This document shows, piece after piece, positions 8,188-14,938 of a stretch of DNA of 34,968 nt (positions within the stretch are counted from its first letter, which is position 1; each line of letters begins with the position of its first letter). The notes beneath the pieces are model-generated. The model saw only the letters and a program-made list of their open reading frames with translations. It was not told the DNA's origin and ran no database searches. Location of the stretch: NCBI GenBank assembly GCA_029976075.1, contig JARKNW010000125.1, forward strand, positions 1 through 34,968, given 5' to 3'. Made by a program: the position numbers and the translations under genes. The DNA is from Pleomorphomonas sp. (GTDB lineage: Bacteria; Pseudomonadota; Alphaproteobacteria; Rhizobiales; Pleomorphomonadaceae).

Positions 8188-9731
8188 TGGACGGTCTCCG
8201 AGGTTGACGCCAGCATGGCATGATAGATGTGCTCCTCGGTCGCCTCGGAGGCATCGAGGTCGGCAACGAAGCGCCCACCATTCATCACCAGGATGCGGTC
8301 GCAGTTCTGCAGGAGTTCCGGAAGATCGTCGCTGATGACGATGAGCCCGATCCCCCGCTCGGCGAGAACCTGGATGGCGCGGTAGATGGTGTCCTTGGAC
8401 CCGACGTCGACGCCGACGGTCGGACCGTGCAGCAGCAGGATCTTCGGTTCGATGGTCAGCCAGCGGCCGATCAGCACGCGCTGCTGGTTGCCGCCGGACA
8501 GCGAGCCGACCGGCATGTCGATGTCGGTGGTGTTGAGGCGCATGTCCTTGGCCACCTCGGCGGCGATCTCGCGTCCCTTGGCGTCGTCGATGACACCCCA
8601 GGAGTTGGCAAGCTTGGCCACCACCAGCGCGATCTCGTTGTCGAGAATGGACTTCTCCAGAAACAGCCCTTCGTCGAGGCGGTTCTCCGGCACATAGCCG
8701 ATGCCGTGGCGAATGGAGTCGGAGGGGTGGCGGATGCGGGTCGCCACACCGCCGACAGCAATCGAACCGGATGCGGCCGGGCGAACGCCGGAAATCGCCA
8801 GTGCCAGCTCGTTGCGACCGGAGTCGGCAAGACCGGTGATGCCCAGGATCTCTCCCTTGCGGAGACTGAACTCGATATCGAAGAAATGGGGCGAAGCGGT
8901 CAGGCCCTTGACGGCCAGCAGCTTCTCATCCGCCGGCTTGGCCACCCGATAGCGGCGCGAGTCGATCTGGCGGCCGGTCATCAGCTCGGCGATATCGGCC
9001 TTGCTGTAACTTTCGAGCGGGCCCTGCGCCACGCATTCGCCATCGCGGAAGACAATGGCATGGCCGCCGATGCGGTAGCATTCGTCGAGCTTGTGAGTGA
9101 CGAACAGCACCGCGATGTTGTCGGCACGCAGGCGGGCCACCACCTCGATCAGGTTCTCGACCTCTCGCCGGGTGAGCGAGGTCGTCGGCTCGTCCATGAT
9201 GACGAGCTTGGCCTTGGTGGCGATCGCCCGGGCGATGGCCACGAGCTGGCGCTGGGCAAGCGGCAGGTCGGACACCACGGACGTCAGGAAGGAGCGCGTG
9301 GTCGGCAGTCCGACCGAGGCGAGCGCCGCGCTGGCGGTGACCCGCAGCTGGTTCCTGTCCAGCCGGCGGGCAAGGCGCCCTTCGCCGTGCACCAGCTGTT
9401 CGCTGAGCGCCACGTTCTCGGCGACCGTCAGGTTGGGGATGAGAGACAGGTCCTGGTAGACCGTCTCGATACCGGCGGCGAGCGACTGAATGGGCGTCAG
9501 AGCCGAGAAGCTCTCGCCGTTCAATATGATTTCGCCCTCGGTCGGCGAGATGGCGCCCGACATCACCTTGATGACGGTGCTTTTGCCACAACCGTTCTCG
9601 CCGAGCAGATGATAGGCTTGGCCGAGTTCCAGCGTCAGATCGACACCACGCAACGCATGAACGCCGCCGAAGCGTTTGTGGATCTGCTTGAGCTGCAGGA
9701 AACAATGGTCGGTCTGCGAGTCTTCCGCCAC
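8184..9731 (-). CDS. Sugar ABC transporter ATP-binding protein with two fused nucleotide-binding domains
   Basis: A 515-residue RbsA/XylG-type ATPase that powers sugar uptake. The first domain has intact Walker A GENGCGKST (44-52) and Walker B LVIMDEPT (176-183), but its signature is altered to LPLAQ (156-160). The second domain has a normal signature LSGGNQQ (411-417), a lysine-less Walker A GLADSGRNE (300-308), as in RbsA, and an unusual Walker B where DEPT is replaced by HGPT (435-438), losing the catalytic glutamate. The composite site formed by Walker motifs of domain 1 and the signature of domain 2 is intact; the other is degenerate throughout. The start is a GTG at 9731 with AAAGGA eight bases upstream. 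The gene lies 104 bases after the binding-protein gene and overlaps the next permease by four bases. Confidence 0.92.
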   Translation of the reverse strand: MAEDSQTDHCFLQLKQIHKRFGGVHALRGVDLTLELGQAYHLLGENGCGKSTVIKVMSGAISPTEGEIILNGESFSALTPIQSLAAGIETVYQDLSLIPNLTVAENVALSEQLVHGEGRLARRLDRNQLRVTASAALASVGLPTTRSFLTSVVSDLPLAQRQLVAIARAIATKAKLVIMDEPTTSLTRREVENLIEVVARLRADNIAVLFVTHKLDECYRIGGHAIVFRDGECVAQGPLESYSKADIAELMTGRQIDSRRYRVAKPADEKLLAVKGLTASPHFFDIEFSLRKGEILGITGLADSGRNELALAISGVRPAASGSIAVGGVATRIRHPSDSIRHGIGYVPENRLDEGLFLEKSILDNEIALVVAKLANSWGVIDDAKGREIAAEVAKDMRLNTTDIDMPVGSLSGGNQQRVLIGRWLTIEPKILLLHGPTVGVDVGSKDTIYRAIQVLAERGIGLIVISDDLPELLQNCDRILVMNGGRFVADLDASEATEEHIYHAMLASTSETVQ

Positions 9732-9788
9732 TCCCAGAATCCTTTCATGACTTTACCCGGGCCGACACCACGGACAGCCGCGGGAAAT

Positions 9789-9812
9789 CCCGAAGGACCG
9801 AAGTCCTTCGGG
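9789..9812 (-). promoter_or_regulatory. Intercistronic cUUCGg RNA hairpin in the sugar operon
   Basis: In the transcribed (-) strand, CCCGAAGGAC and GTCCTTCGGG form a perfect 10-bp stem closing a UUCG loop. The loop is flanked by C and G, the exceptionally stable cUUCGg tetraloop. It lies 24 bases past the binding-protein stop and about 58 before the ATPase start. It is followed by ATTTCCCG, not a T-run, so it should act as an mRNA 3'-end protector or partial attenuator rather than a full terminator. Such hairpins commonly raise binding-protein levels above those of the membrane components. Confidence 0.65.
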
Positions 9813-9835
9813 GTCTCGTTGCACAGGCTGGACGA

Positions 9836-10843
9836 TCAGAAGAGGTGAGCCTTGTAGCTGTCCTTGTCGTCGAGCATCATGCCGTTGCCGATGACCAGCA
9901 GGCCCTTTCCGGCACCCTTGGTGACGGTGACGCTGTTGTAGCCCTCGACGCCGAGGTCCATGCCGGTCTTGAGCTCCTTCTTCTCCAGAAGCAGCTTGGC
10001 GACGACGTTCATCGCCATGCCGGCCTTCTGCGGATCCCAGTAGCCGATGGCCGTGATGGCGCCGGAATCGAGATAAGGCGCCGACGGGTTCGGCAGGCCG
10101 GTGCCAACCAGGCACACCTTGCCGGCAAGACCGGCCTCTTCGATGGCGCGACCGACGCCGAGCACGTCGTTACCGGCCGAGGTCTGGAAGCCGGCGAGAT
10201 CCGGGTGCTTGCGCAGCAGTTCCTTGGCCTTCTCATAGGTGCCGTTGGCATCGTCGAACGACTCGTTGTTCGGATCGACCAGCACCATGTCCGGATACTT
10301 CTTGGCGTTCTCCTCGCCGGCGCCGACCCACTGCATGTGCGTGCGGCTGCCGAGCGAACCGACGAAGGTCGTCCACTTGCCCTTCTTGCCCATGCACGAG
10401 GCAAGGCGCTCGTTGAGGGCGGCGCCATAGAAGGAGTTATCGAAGGCTTCGACGTCGGCCATGGTGTTGACCTGGTTGTCGGCCTCATGGGTGACGACGA
10501 TGGTACCGCGCTCCATGGCCCGCTTCAGCGTGCCCTCTAGAACGGCCGGGTCCATCGGAACCACCGCCAGCGCGTTGACGCCCTTGGCGACGAGGTCCTG
10601 GACGATCTGCAACTGCTGCGCCGAGTCGGAGGTCGCCGGGCCATACTGGGTGGCGACCACGTCCGGATGAGCGGCCTGGAAGGCCTTGACGCCCGTCTCG
10701 AGGCGATCGAACCAGGGAATGCCGGCGATCTTGACGACGGTGGCGATCACCGGCTTGTCGGCGGCCGACACGAAACCCGTCGTCGCGGCGACAGCGGTGG
10801 CGGCCATCAGCGCGGCCATAACCGTGCGAATGCTTCTCTTCAT
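9836..10843 (-). CDS. Periplasmic sugar-binding protein of the RbsB/LsrB/RhaS type
   Basis: A 335-residue solute-binding protein that delivers a carbohydrate to the ABC importer. The signal peptide is about 27 residues (ending GFVSA before ADKP). The mature protein is a type I periplasmic-binding fold (Peripla_BP_4): GIPWFDRLETGVKAF, then QYGPATSDSAQQLQIVQDLVAKGVNALAVVPMD, then a second lobe with GFQTSAGNDVLGVGRAIEEAG and TAIGYWDPQKAG. These features are nearest to rhamnose-binding RhaS and autoinducer-2-binding LsrB among proteins I know, but the ligand is not certain. The ATG at 10843 has a strong GGAGGAG six bases upstream. The binding protein follows the first permease by 69 bases and precedes the stable hairpin at 9789-9812. 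Confidence 0.9.
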   Translation of the reverse strand: MKRSIRTVMAALMAATAVAATTGFVSAADKPVIATVVKIAGIPWFDRLETGVKAFQAAHPDVVATQYGPATSDSAQQLQIVQDLVAKGVNALAVVPMDPAVLEGTLKRAMERGTIVVTHEADNQVNTMADVEAFDNSFYGAALNERLASCMGKKGKWTTFVGSLGSRTHMQWVGAGEENAKKYPDMVLVDPNNESFDDANGTYEKAKELLRKHPDLAGFQTSAGNDVLGVGRAIEEAGLAGKVCLVGTGLPNPSAPYLDSGAITAIGYWDPQKAGMAMNVVAKLLLEKKELKTGMDLGVEGYNSVTVTKGAGKGLLVIGNGMMLDDKDSYKAHLF

Positions 10844-10912
10844 CTTAGTCTCCTCCACTAATTTCCCCCAGATTTTCCCGTCCGACGCGTGGGGGAAGCG
10901 CGGTCGGCTGAC

Positions 10913-11911
10913 CTAGCGGCGCCTGTCGGGGAACACGAAGCCGACGAGGTCGTACCGGGCGATCGCAAGGAAGGTGAGCAACAGCGCACCCCAGGCGAAG
11001 TCACGAACGAAGTTGGAGAGTCCGCCGAAGTTCAGCAGGCTGGACATGAGCTGCAGGGCAACGGCCGAGAAGACGACGCAGACGATTCGTCCGTAACCTC
11101 CCTCCGGGCGCACGCCGGCCATCACGGCGATCAGGATGGCGATCAGCAGATAGGACGCACCGTAGTCCCACTTAACGTTTACGTTACGCGCTGCGATGAT
11201 TACGCCCGAAAGTCCCGAAAGCGTGCCGCTCAGGGCGTAGGTCGCCGTCACCACCGCCGACCGGGGGAAACCGGCATAGAGCGCCGCCTTGGGGTTGGAC
11301 CCCGACAGCATCAGCCAGCGGCCGAATGGCGAGAACTTGAGTGCCGCGCCAATCAGCGTGGCGACGACGATGAACACGATGAAGCTGATCGGCGCGCCAA
11401 ACCAGAACTCGTTGCCGATCGACGACAGCGGCTCGGGACTGCCCACGACCACCGCCTTGCCACCGGACACGATGACCGACAGACCGGTGAACGCCATCTG
11501 CGTGCCGAGCGTGCAGAGGATGGGTGTGATTCCGAAGCGGGTAATCAGCGTGCCGTTGATCAGGCCACCCAGGAAACCGATGGCCAGAGCGCCGAGAATG
11601 AACAGGGCCGAATAAAGCCCCTCCTGTTCGACGTTCGAGACGAAGTGCGCCACGATCACCGCCGACAGCACGCCCGACAGGTTGGCAAGCGCGATACCCG
11701 AGAGATCGATACCGCCGTCGCCGGCGCACATGGCCAGCATCACGCCGATGGCCAGCAACCCGATTTCCGGCACCTGCCCGGCCATCGATTGCAGATTGAA
11801 GATGGACAGGAAAGACCCGTCCGAGATGGCCGCCCCTAGCGCCAAGAGGATCACATTGATGGCAGCGAGGACCAGAAACTGGCCGTCCACTCTCCGCACC
11901 GCCCCCTCCAT
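10913..11911 (-). CDS. Sugar ABC transporter permease, RbsC-like (operon-proximal)
   Basis: A 332-residue polytopic membrane protein, first gene of the operon. Motifs of the CUT2 permease family are present: GDGGIDLSGIALANLSG, FGITPILCTLGTQMAFTG and a C-terminal region with LIAILIAVMAGVRPEGGYGR. It should pair with the second permease of the operon. The start is uncertain. The ATG at 11911 has no Shine-Dalgarno sequence upstream, yet GGAGGGGG lies immediately inside the gene, followed by in-frame GTG codons at 11899 and 11890 that it could serve. Translation may therefore start 4 or 7 codons later, or be nearly leaderless from 11911. A LacI-type operator lies 23 bases upstream of the ATG. Confidence 0.88.
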   Translation of the reverse strand: MEGAVRRVDGQFLVLAAINVILLALGAAISDGSFLSIFNLQSMAGQVPEIGLLAIGVMLAMCAGDGGIDLSGIALANLSGVLSAVIVAHFVSNVEQEGLYSALFILGALAIGFLGGLINGTLITRFGITPILCTLGTQMAFTGLSVIVSGGKAVVVGSPEPLSSIGNEFWFGAPISFIVFIVVATLIGAALKFSPFGRWLMLSGSNPKAALYAGFPRSAVVTATYALSGTLSGLSGVIIAARNVNVKWDYGASYLLIAILIAVMAGVRPEGGYGRIVCVVFSAVALQLMSSLLNFGGLSNFVRDFAWGALLLTFLAIARYDLVGFVFPDRRR

Positions 11912-11933
11912 TTGTTTATTGAATAAGCTGTTA

Positions 11934-11944
11934 GTTTAGTAAAT
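11934..11944. promoter_or_regulatory. Putative LacI-family operator 1 (sugar operon side)
   Basis: GTTTAGTAAAT, a near-perfect odd-centred palindrome (GTTTA-N-TAAAT). It matches a second copy at 12041-12051 at 10 of 11 positions. It overlaps the -10 box and the predicted transcription start of the sugar operon, the classic place for a repressor. The adjacent divergent LacI-family protein is the natural ligand. Confidence 0.65.
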
Positions 11945-11971
11945 CATAGGCGGCGTTTATTGGCAACGCAA
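11943..11971 (-). promoter_or_regulatory. Putative sigma-70-type promoter of the sugar operon
   Basis: On the - strand a -35 box TTGCGT (11966-11971) and a -10 box TATGAT (11943-11948) are separated by 17 bases. The -10 box matches the consensus at five of six positions, the -35 box at three. The predicted start near 11936 would leave a 5' leader of about 25 bases before the ATG at 11911 and falls inside operator 1. Confidence 0.5.
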
Positions 11972-12031
11972 GGGCCTCTCCGTGCATTAGCCAAAAGTCG
12001 AGTCCGTTTCCGGCTGCGTTGGCGGGCCAGG

Positions 12032-12060
12032 TTGGCTTTCGTTTAGTAAACGCGATAAAG
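12032..12060 (+). promoter_or_regulatory. Putative promoter of the LacI-family gene, with operator 2 in its spacer
   Basis: A -35-like TTGGCT (12032-12037) is followed by GATAAA (12054-12059) or ATAAAG one base later, with a 16-17 base spacer. The palindrome GTTTAGTAAAC (12041-12051) fills most of the spacer. This arrangement suggests autorepression. The boxes themselves are only moderate matches. Confidence 0.45.
12041..12051. promoter_or_regulatory. Putative LacI-family operator 2 (regulator side)
   Basis: GTTTAGTAAAC is a perfect odd-centred palindrome (GTTTA-G-TAAAC). It lies 107 bases from operator 1 measured start to start, close to ten helical turns, so the two sites face the same side of the DNA and could be bridged by a tetramer. 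Confidence 0.65.
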
Positions 12061-12099
12061 TGGTGGCAGCGCGTGGTAAATCGAAGAAGCAAGCGTGGA

Positions 12100-13200
12100 A
12101 TGAGCGACAAGAACACCCTGACAATGAGGGACATCGCCAAGGCGGCCGGCGTCTCCGCGGCAACCGTATCGCTGGTCCTAAACGGAAAGGGCGAGATATC
12201 GGGCGCAACGCGCGCCAAGGTGCTCGACGTCGTCGCCGACCTGAACTATGTGCCGCGGCCGGCGCGCGCTCGAGCGCCCGACGGCGCCAACGACACCCTG
12301 CGTTTCCTGAAGATCGCCAAGCACGGCCACACCGTGAATCGCGACCACAGCCATTTCATTTCCGACTACATCGACGGCATGTCGCAGGAAGCGACGCGGC
12401 GCGGCTATTCCCTGGAGGTGGTCAGCCACGAGCGGGAGACCATTCAGGGCATCGTCCAGTCGCTGGCCGGCACCGGCGTCAAGGGCGTGGTGGCGCTCGG
12501 CACCGAGCTCAGCGAAGCCGACATCCGCCTGCTGCTCACCACCGGCATCCCCACGGTGTTCATCGACACCTTCCACGAGTTGATCGACGCCAACTTCGTC
12601 AACATGAACAACGAGGACGCCGTCTACAAGGTTCTGTCGCGCTTCAAGTCGCAGGGCTTTCAGGACATCGGCTTCGTCGCGAGCCCGGTCGAGACGACCA
12701 ACTTCGGCCTGCGCCGCCAGGCCTTCACCAAGAACATGCTGCGGCTCGACCTGCCGATCCGCGAAGAGAACACGCTCTGGGTCGAGTCGACCTTCGATGG
12801 CGCCTACGAGGCGACGGCGCAGCATCTCGCCTCGGGCGGCAAGCTGGCGGAGTGCTATTTCTGCACCAACGACGTGATCGCCTATGGCTTCATCAAGGCA
12901 CTGAGGGAACACAACATCCGCATCCCCGCCGACGTGTCGATCATCGGCTTCGACAATTTGCCGATGAGCGTCACCATGGATCCCCCGCTGACCACCATCG
13001 ACGTCTCCAAGCGCAAGATCGGCTATCTGGCCATCACCATCCTCGACGACCTGATCAACGCCTCCGAGCTCCAGCCGCCGGTGAAAATCCTGGTCGGCGC
13101 CGACCTGATGGTGCGCTCCAGCGACAAGCATGCCAAGCGGAAGAAAGCCCCGGTGCCTTCGGCAGGAAAAGACCATCCGGATCGGGGAGAAGCGGCTTGA
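12100..13200 (+). CDS. LacI-family transcriptional regulator of the divergent sugar operon
   Basis: A 366-residue repressor-type protein. The N-terminal helix-turn-helix and hinge are canonical: TMRDIAKAAGVSAATVSLVLNG followed by ATRAKVLDVVADLNYVPRP. The rest is a periplasmic-binding-like effector domain, with TGIPTVFIDTF, YFCTNDVIAYGFIKAL and PADVSIIGFDNL near the C-terminus, the usual LacI landmarks. The ATG at 12100 was chosen because MSDKNTLTMRDIA gives a normal-length N-terminus; upstream in-frame starts would run into the operator. The protein is encoded divergently from the ABC/kinase operon, with two matching palindromes between them, so it very probably represses that operon and itself until a sugar or its phosphate binds. 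The C-terminal tail is basic (KHAKRKKAP) and longer than usual. Confidence 0.92.
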   Translation: MSDKNTLTMRDIAKAAGVSAATVSLVLNGKGEISGATRAKVLDVVADLNYVPRPARARAPDGANDTLRFLKIAKHGHTVNRDHSHFISDYIDGMSQEATRRGYSLEVVSHERETIQGIVQSLAGTGVKGVVALGTELSEADIRLLLTTGIPTVFIDTFHELIDANFVNMNNEDAVYKVLSRFKSQGFQDIGFVASPVETTNFGLRRQAFTKNMLRLDLPIREENTLWVESTFDGAYEATAQHLASGGKLAECYFCTNDVIAYGFIKALREHNIRIPADVSIIGFDNLPMSVTMDPPLTTIDVSKRKIGYLAITILDDLINASELQPPVKILVGADLMVRSSDKHAKRKKAPVPSAGKDHPDRGEAA

Positions 13201-13400
13201 GCGTCCTTTTCGGAAGCCGGCAGTGACGGGTCTTGCCACCCCCAGAGTGAGGTTCGGGGCGCATCGCCGAGTTTCTCCCGTGGCGGCGCAAGGCCACGCT
13301 CTTTCGATCGACCTGGGCACATCGATGCGGTCCAGCTTTGACAAGCCATCGGGCTCCGACTAAACCCCCGCCAACCCCGGATTTCAGCTCAGGAACCGCC

Positions 13401-14273
13401 ATGCGCCAGTATCAGATCCATATTCCCGCCACTGACGCGATGGGCGCCGAGACGATCGCCGACGCGATCGAGGCCGCCTTCGTCGAGGCCGGTCCGGTGT
13501 CCTGGTACGAGACGGACGGCGGATGGGCGGTGGACGGCTTCTTCTTTGCCGAGGATGGCGAGGAAATCGCGGGACCAGCCCGCGCCGCTCTCGAAGGCAT
13601 CGTCGACATCGCCTCGATCACGGTCGAGCCGGTGCCGGAGGATGTGGACTGGGTTGCGCAAAGCCTCGAAGGCCTGAGCCCGGTGGTGGCCGGCCGCTTC
13701 GTGGTACATGGTGCCCACGACAAGGACCGCATCCCCAAGGGGCTGATCGGCTTGCAGATCGAAGCCAACCAGGCCTTCGGCACCGGTCATCACCCGACCA
13801 CCTGGGGCTGCCTCACGGCACTGACGCGCCTGCTCGCCGTCTACCGATTCGACAGCGTCTTCGACCTCGGCACGGGATCGGGCGTGCTGGCGATCGGCAT
13901 CGCGCTCGCCACCAAGCGTCCGGTCCTCGCCTCGGATATCGATCCACTGGCCGTGGAGATCGCGCTGGAAAATGCCGGGATCAACAAGGCGGCCAACTAC
14001 GTCACCGCCGTGACGGCGGCCGGTTTCGCCCATTCAGCCATCGTTGGACGCAAGTTCGACCTGATCGTCGCCAATATCCTGGCCGATCCCCTGAAAATGC
14101 TGTCGCCGGAGTTTCGCGCCCATGCCCTGCCGGGCGCCGCCGTGGTGCTTTCCGGCATCCTGAGAACGCAGGCGGAAAGCGTTCTGGCCGCCTTCCGCGC
14201 ACAGGGCTTCGTGCGCGAGCGGCACCTCGTCAAGGAAGGCTGGAGCACGCTGGTACTGCGCTACGCCGGCTGA
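13401..14273 (+). CDS. prmA: Ribosomal protein L11 methyltransferase
   Basis: A 290-residue S-adenosylmethionine-dependent enzyme that methylates ribosomal protein L11. An N-terminal substrate-recognition domain (about 1-110) precedes the methyltransferase domain. The diagnostic PrmA motifs are visible: AFGTGHHPTT at 125-134, the SAM-binding DLGTGSGVLAIG at 155-166, the acidic ribose-binding ASDIDP at 177-182, and the catalytic NILADPL at 225-231. The ATG at 13401 has AGGA about eight bases upstream and starts MRQYQIHIPA; an earlier in-frame ATG at 13338 gives 21 non-conserved residues. The gene follows the LacI regulator after 200 bases without a recognisable terminator. It is followed by a convergent small gene. 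Confidence 0.95.
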   Translation: MRQYQIHIPATDAMGAETIADAIEAAFVEAGPVSWYETDGGWAVDGFFFAEDGEEIAGPARAALEGIVDIASITVEPVPEDVDWVAQSLEGLSPVVAGRFVVHGAHDKDRIPKGLIGLQIEANQAFGTGHHPTTWGCLTALTRLLAVYRFDSVFDLGTGSGVLAIGIALATKRPVLASDIDPLAVEIALENAGINKAANYVTAVTAAGFAHSAIVGRKFDLIVANILADPLKMLSPEFRAHALPGAAVVLSGILRTQAESVLAAFRAQGFVRERHLVKEGWSTLVLRYAG

Positions 14274-14328
14274 GCCAAGGCGTCATCCGGCCGGTAGCCA
14301 CCCGGGAAACTGTTTCCACGACAAGGCG

Positions 14329-14541
14329 TCAGAGGGCGGCATCCACCGCCCGAGACCGCATCAGGCCAGCCGAGTTGCGACCGAGGCCATGCTCGCGCGA
14401 AGCCTGATCGTCGAGCGAAGCGAGATAGGGCGCGACATAACGCTGGGCCTGACGCTCACGCGTGCCGAGTGTCACTTCGTAGGTCCGACGGGAAAGACCG
14501 CTTCGATAGGAAGTGGCGGTAGTTGGGGCAAATCGGCTCAT
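14329..14541 (-). CDS. Small basic protein of unknown function
   Basis: A 70-residue protein, MSRFAPTTATSYRSGLSRRT at the N-terminus, rich in arginine and serine, with no membrane segment or signal peptide. I do not recognise the family. The segment YVAPYLASLDDQASREHGLGR, with a short helix followed by a Gly-Leu-x-Arg turn, loosely recalls the C-terminus of the small DUF1127 proteins of alphaproteobacteria, but this is only a resemblance. The start at 14541 is supported by GAGAGGTG six bases upstream, better than the in-frame ATG at 14604. The leader contains a hairpin (14562-14577). It is convergent with prmA and divergent from aminopeptidase P. I call it a likely gene because of the ribosome binding site and position, with moderate confidence. 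Confidence 0.55.
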   Translation of the reverse strand: MSRFAPTTATSYRSGLSRRTYEVTLGTRERQAQRYVAPYLASLDDQASREHGLGRNSAGLMRSRAVDAAL

Positions 14542-14938
14542 AGTAGCACCTCTCGAATGTCGTCGGCTTCCGCCGACCGTTCTCAAAAGCGCCGTTATCC
14601 TCATGGGACGCGAAACCAGCCCTCCGAACTCCTCTTGTGATATCAGACTACGACTTTAGTATGAATGAGCAATGACGCAGGCCACCCTTGCGGGTGACTC
14701 ATGGCTGTCGCCTCCCTTTCGCCGCAACCAGCCGTGGCCGCCGGATTCTCGCCCGAAGCGTGAACCTGCCATGACATCTGGCGTGAAGCCGCGTCCGCCC
14801 CACCGGCACCACTGCACGAAGCCAGCTTCAGAACCGGACGCCGGCCGACGACAGGGAGCGAACAAGCAAAGCCTTCTTGACGGCAGCCGAACGCAGGGGT
14901 CACAACACCTGCCTTTCGAGCATGGCGGAGTGACAGAG
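14542..14938. other. Divergent intergenic region between the small gene and aminopeptidase P
   Basis: No gene is established in these 397 bases. Two hairpins with stable loops in the - strand sense are visible: GTCGGC-GGAA-GCCGAC (14562-14577) and CACCC-GCAA-GGGTG (about 14683-14696), both closing GNRA-type tetraloops. A 19-codon frame on the - strand (14643-14702, MSHPQGWPASLLIHTKVVV) has GGGAGG eight bases before its ATG and could be a leader peptide, but this is weak. A possible + strand promoter is TTGTGA followed by TAGTAT with a 16-base spacer, near 14635-14662. The region could also hold a small RNA. Confidence 0.3.

Noticed and set aside
8220..9848. 542-residue open frame on the + strand
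   Set aside because: It is antisense to the sugar ABC ATPase, whose motifs are certain. The composition is Asp/His/Gly-rich noise.
11174..11185. AACGTTTACGTT dyad inside the first permease gene as a third LacI operator
   Set aside because: Only the GTTTA core is shared with the promoter operators and the sequence encodes permease residues. Chance cannot be excluded.
14305..14317. GGAAAC-T-GTTTCC inverted repeat after prmA
   Set aside because: A short 6-bp dyad with a one-base centre cannot fold as an RNA hairpin, and no regulated gene starts nearby.
14672..14938. N-terminal extension of aminopeptidase P by 89 residues
   Set aside because: The extension is Pro/Arg/His-rich and unlike the family. 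The GTG at 14939 has a well-placed GGAG and gives the expected MFQ start.
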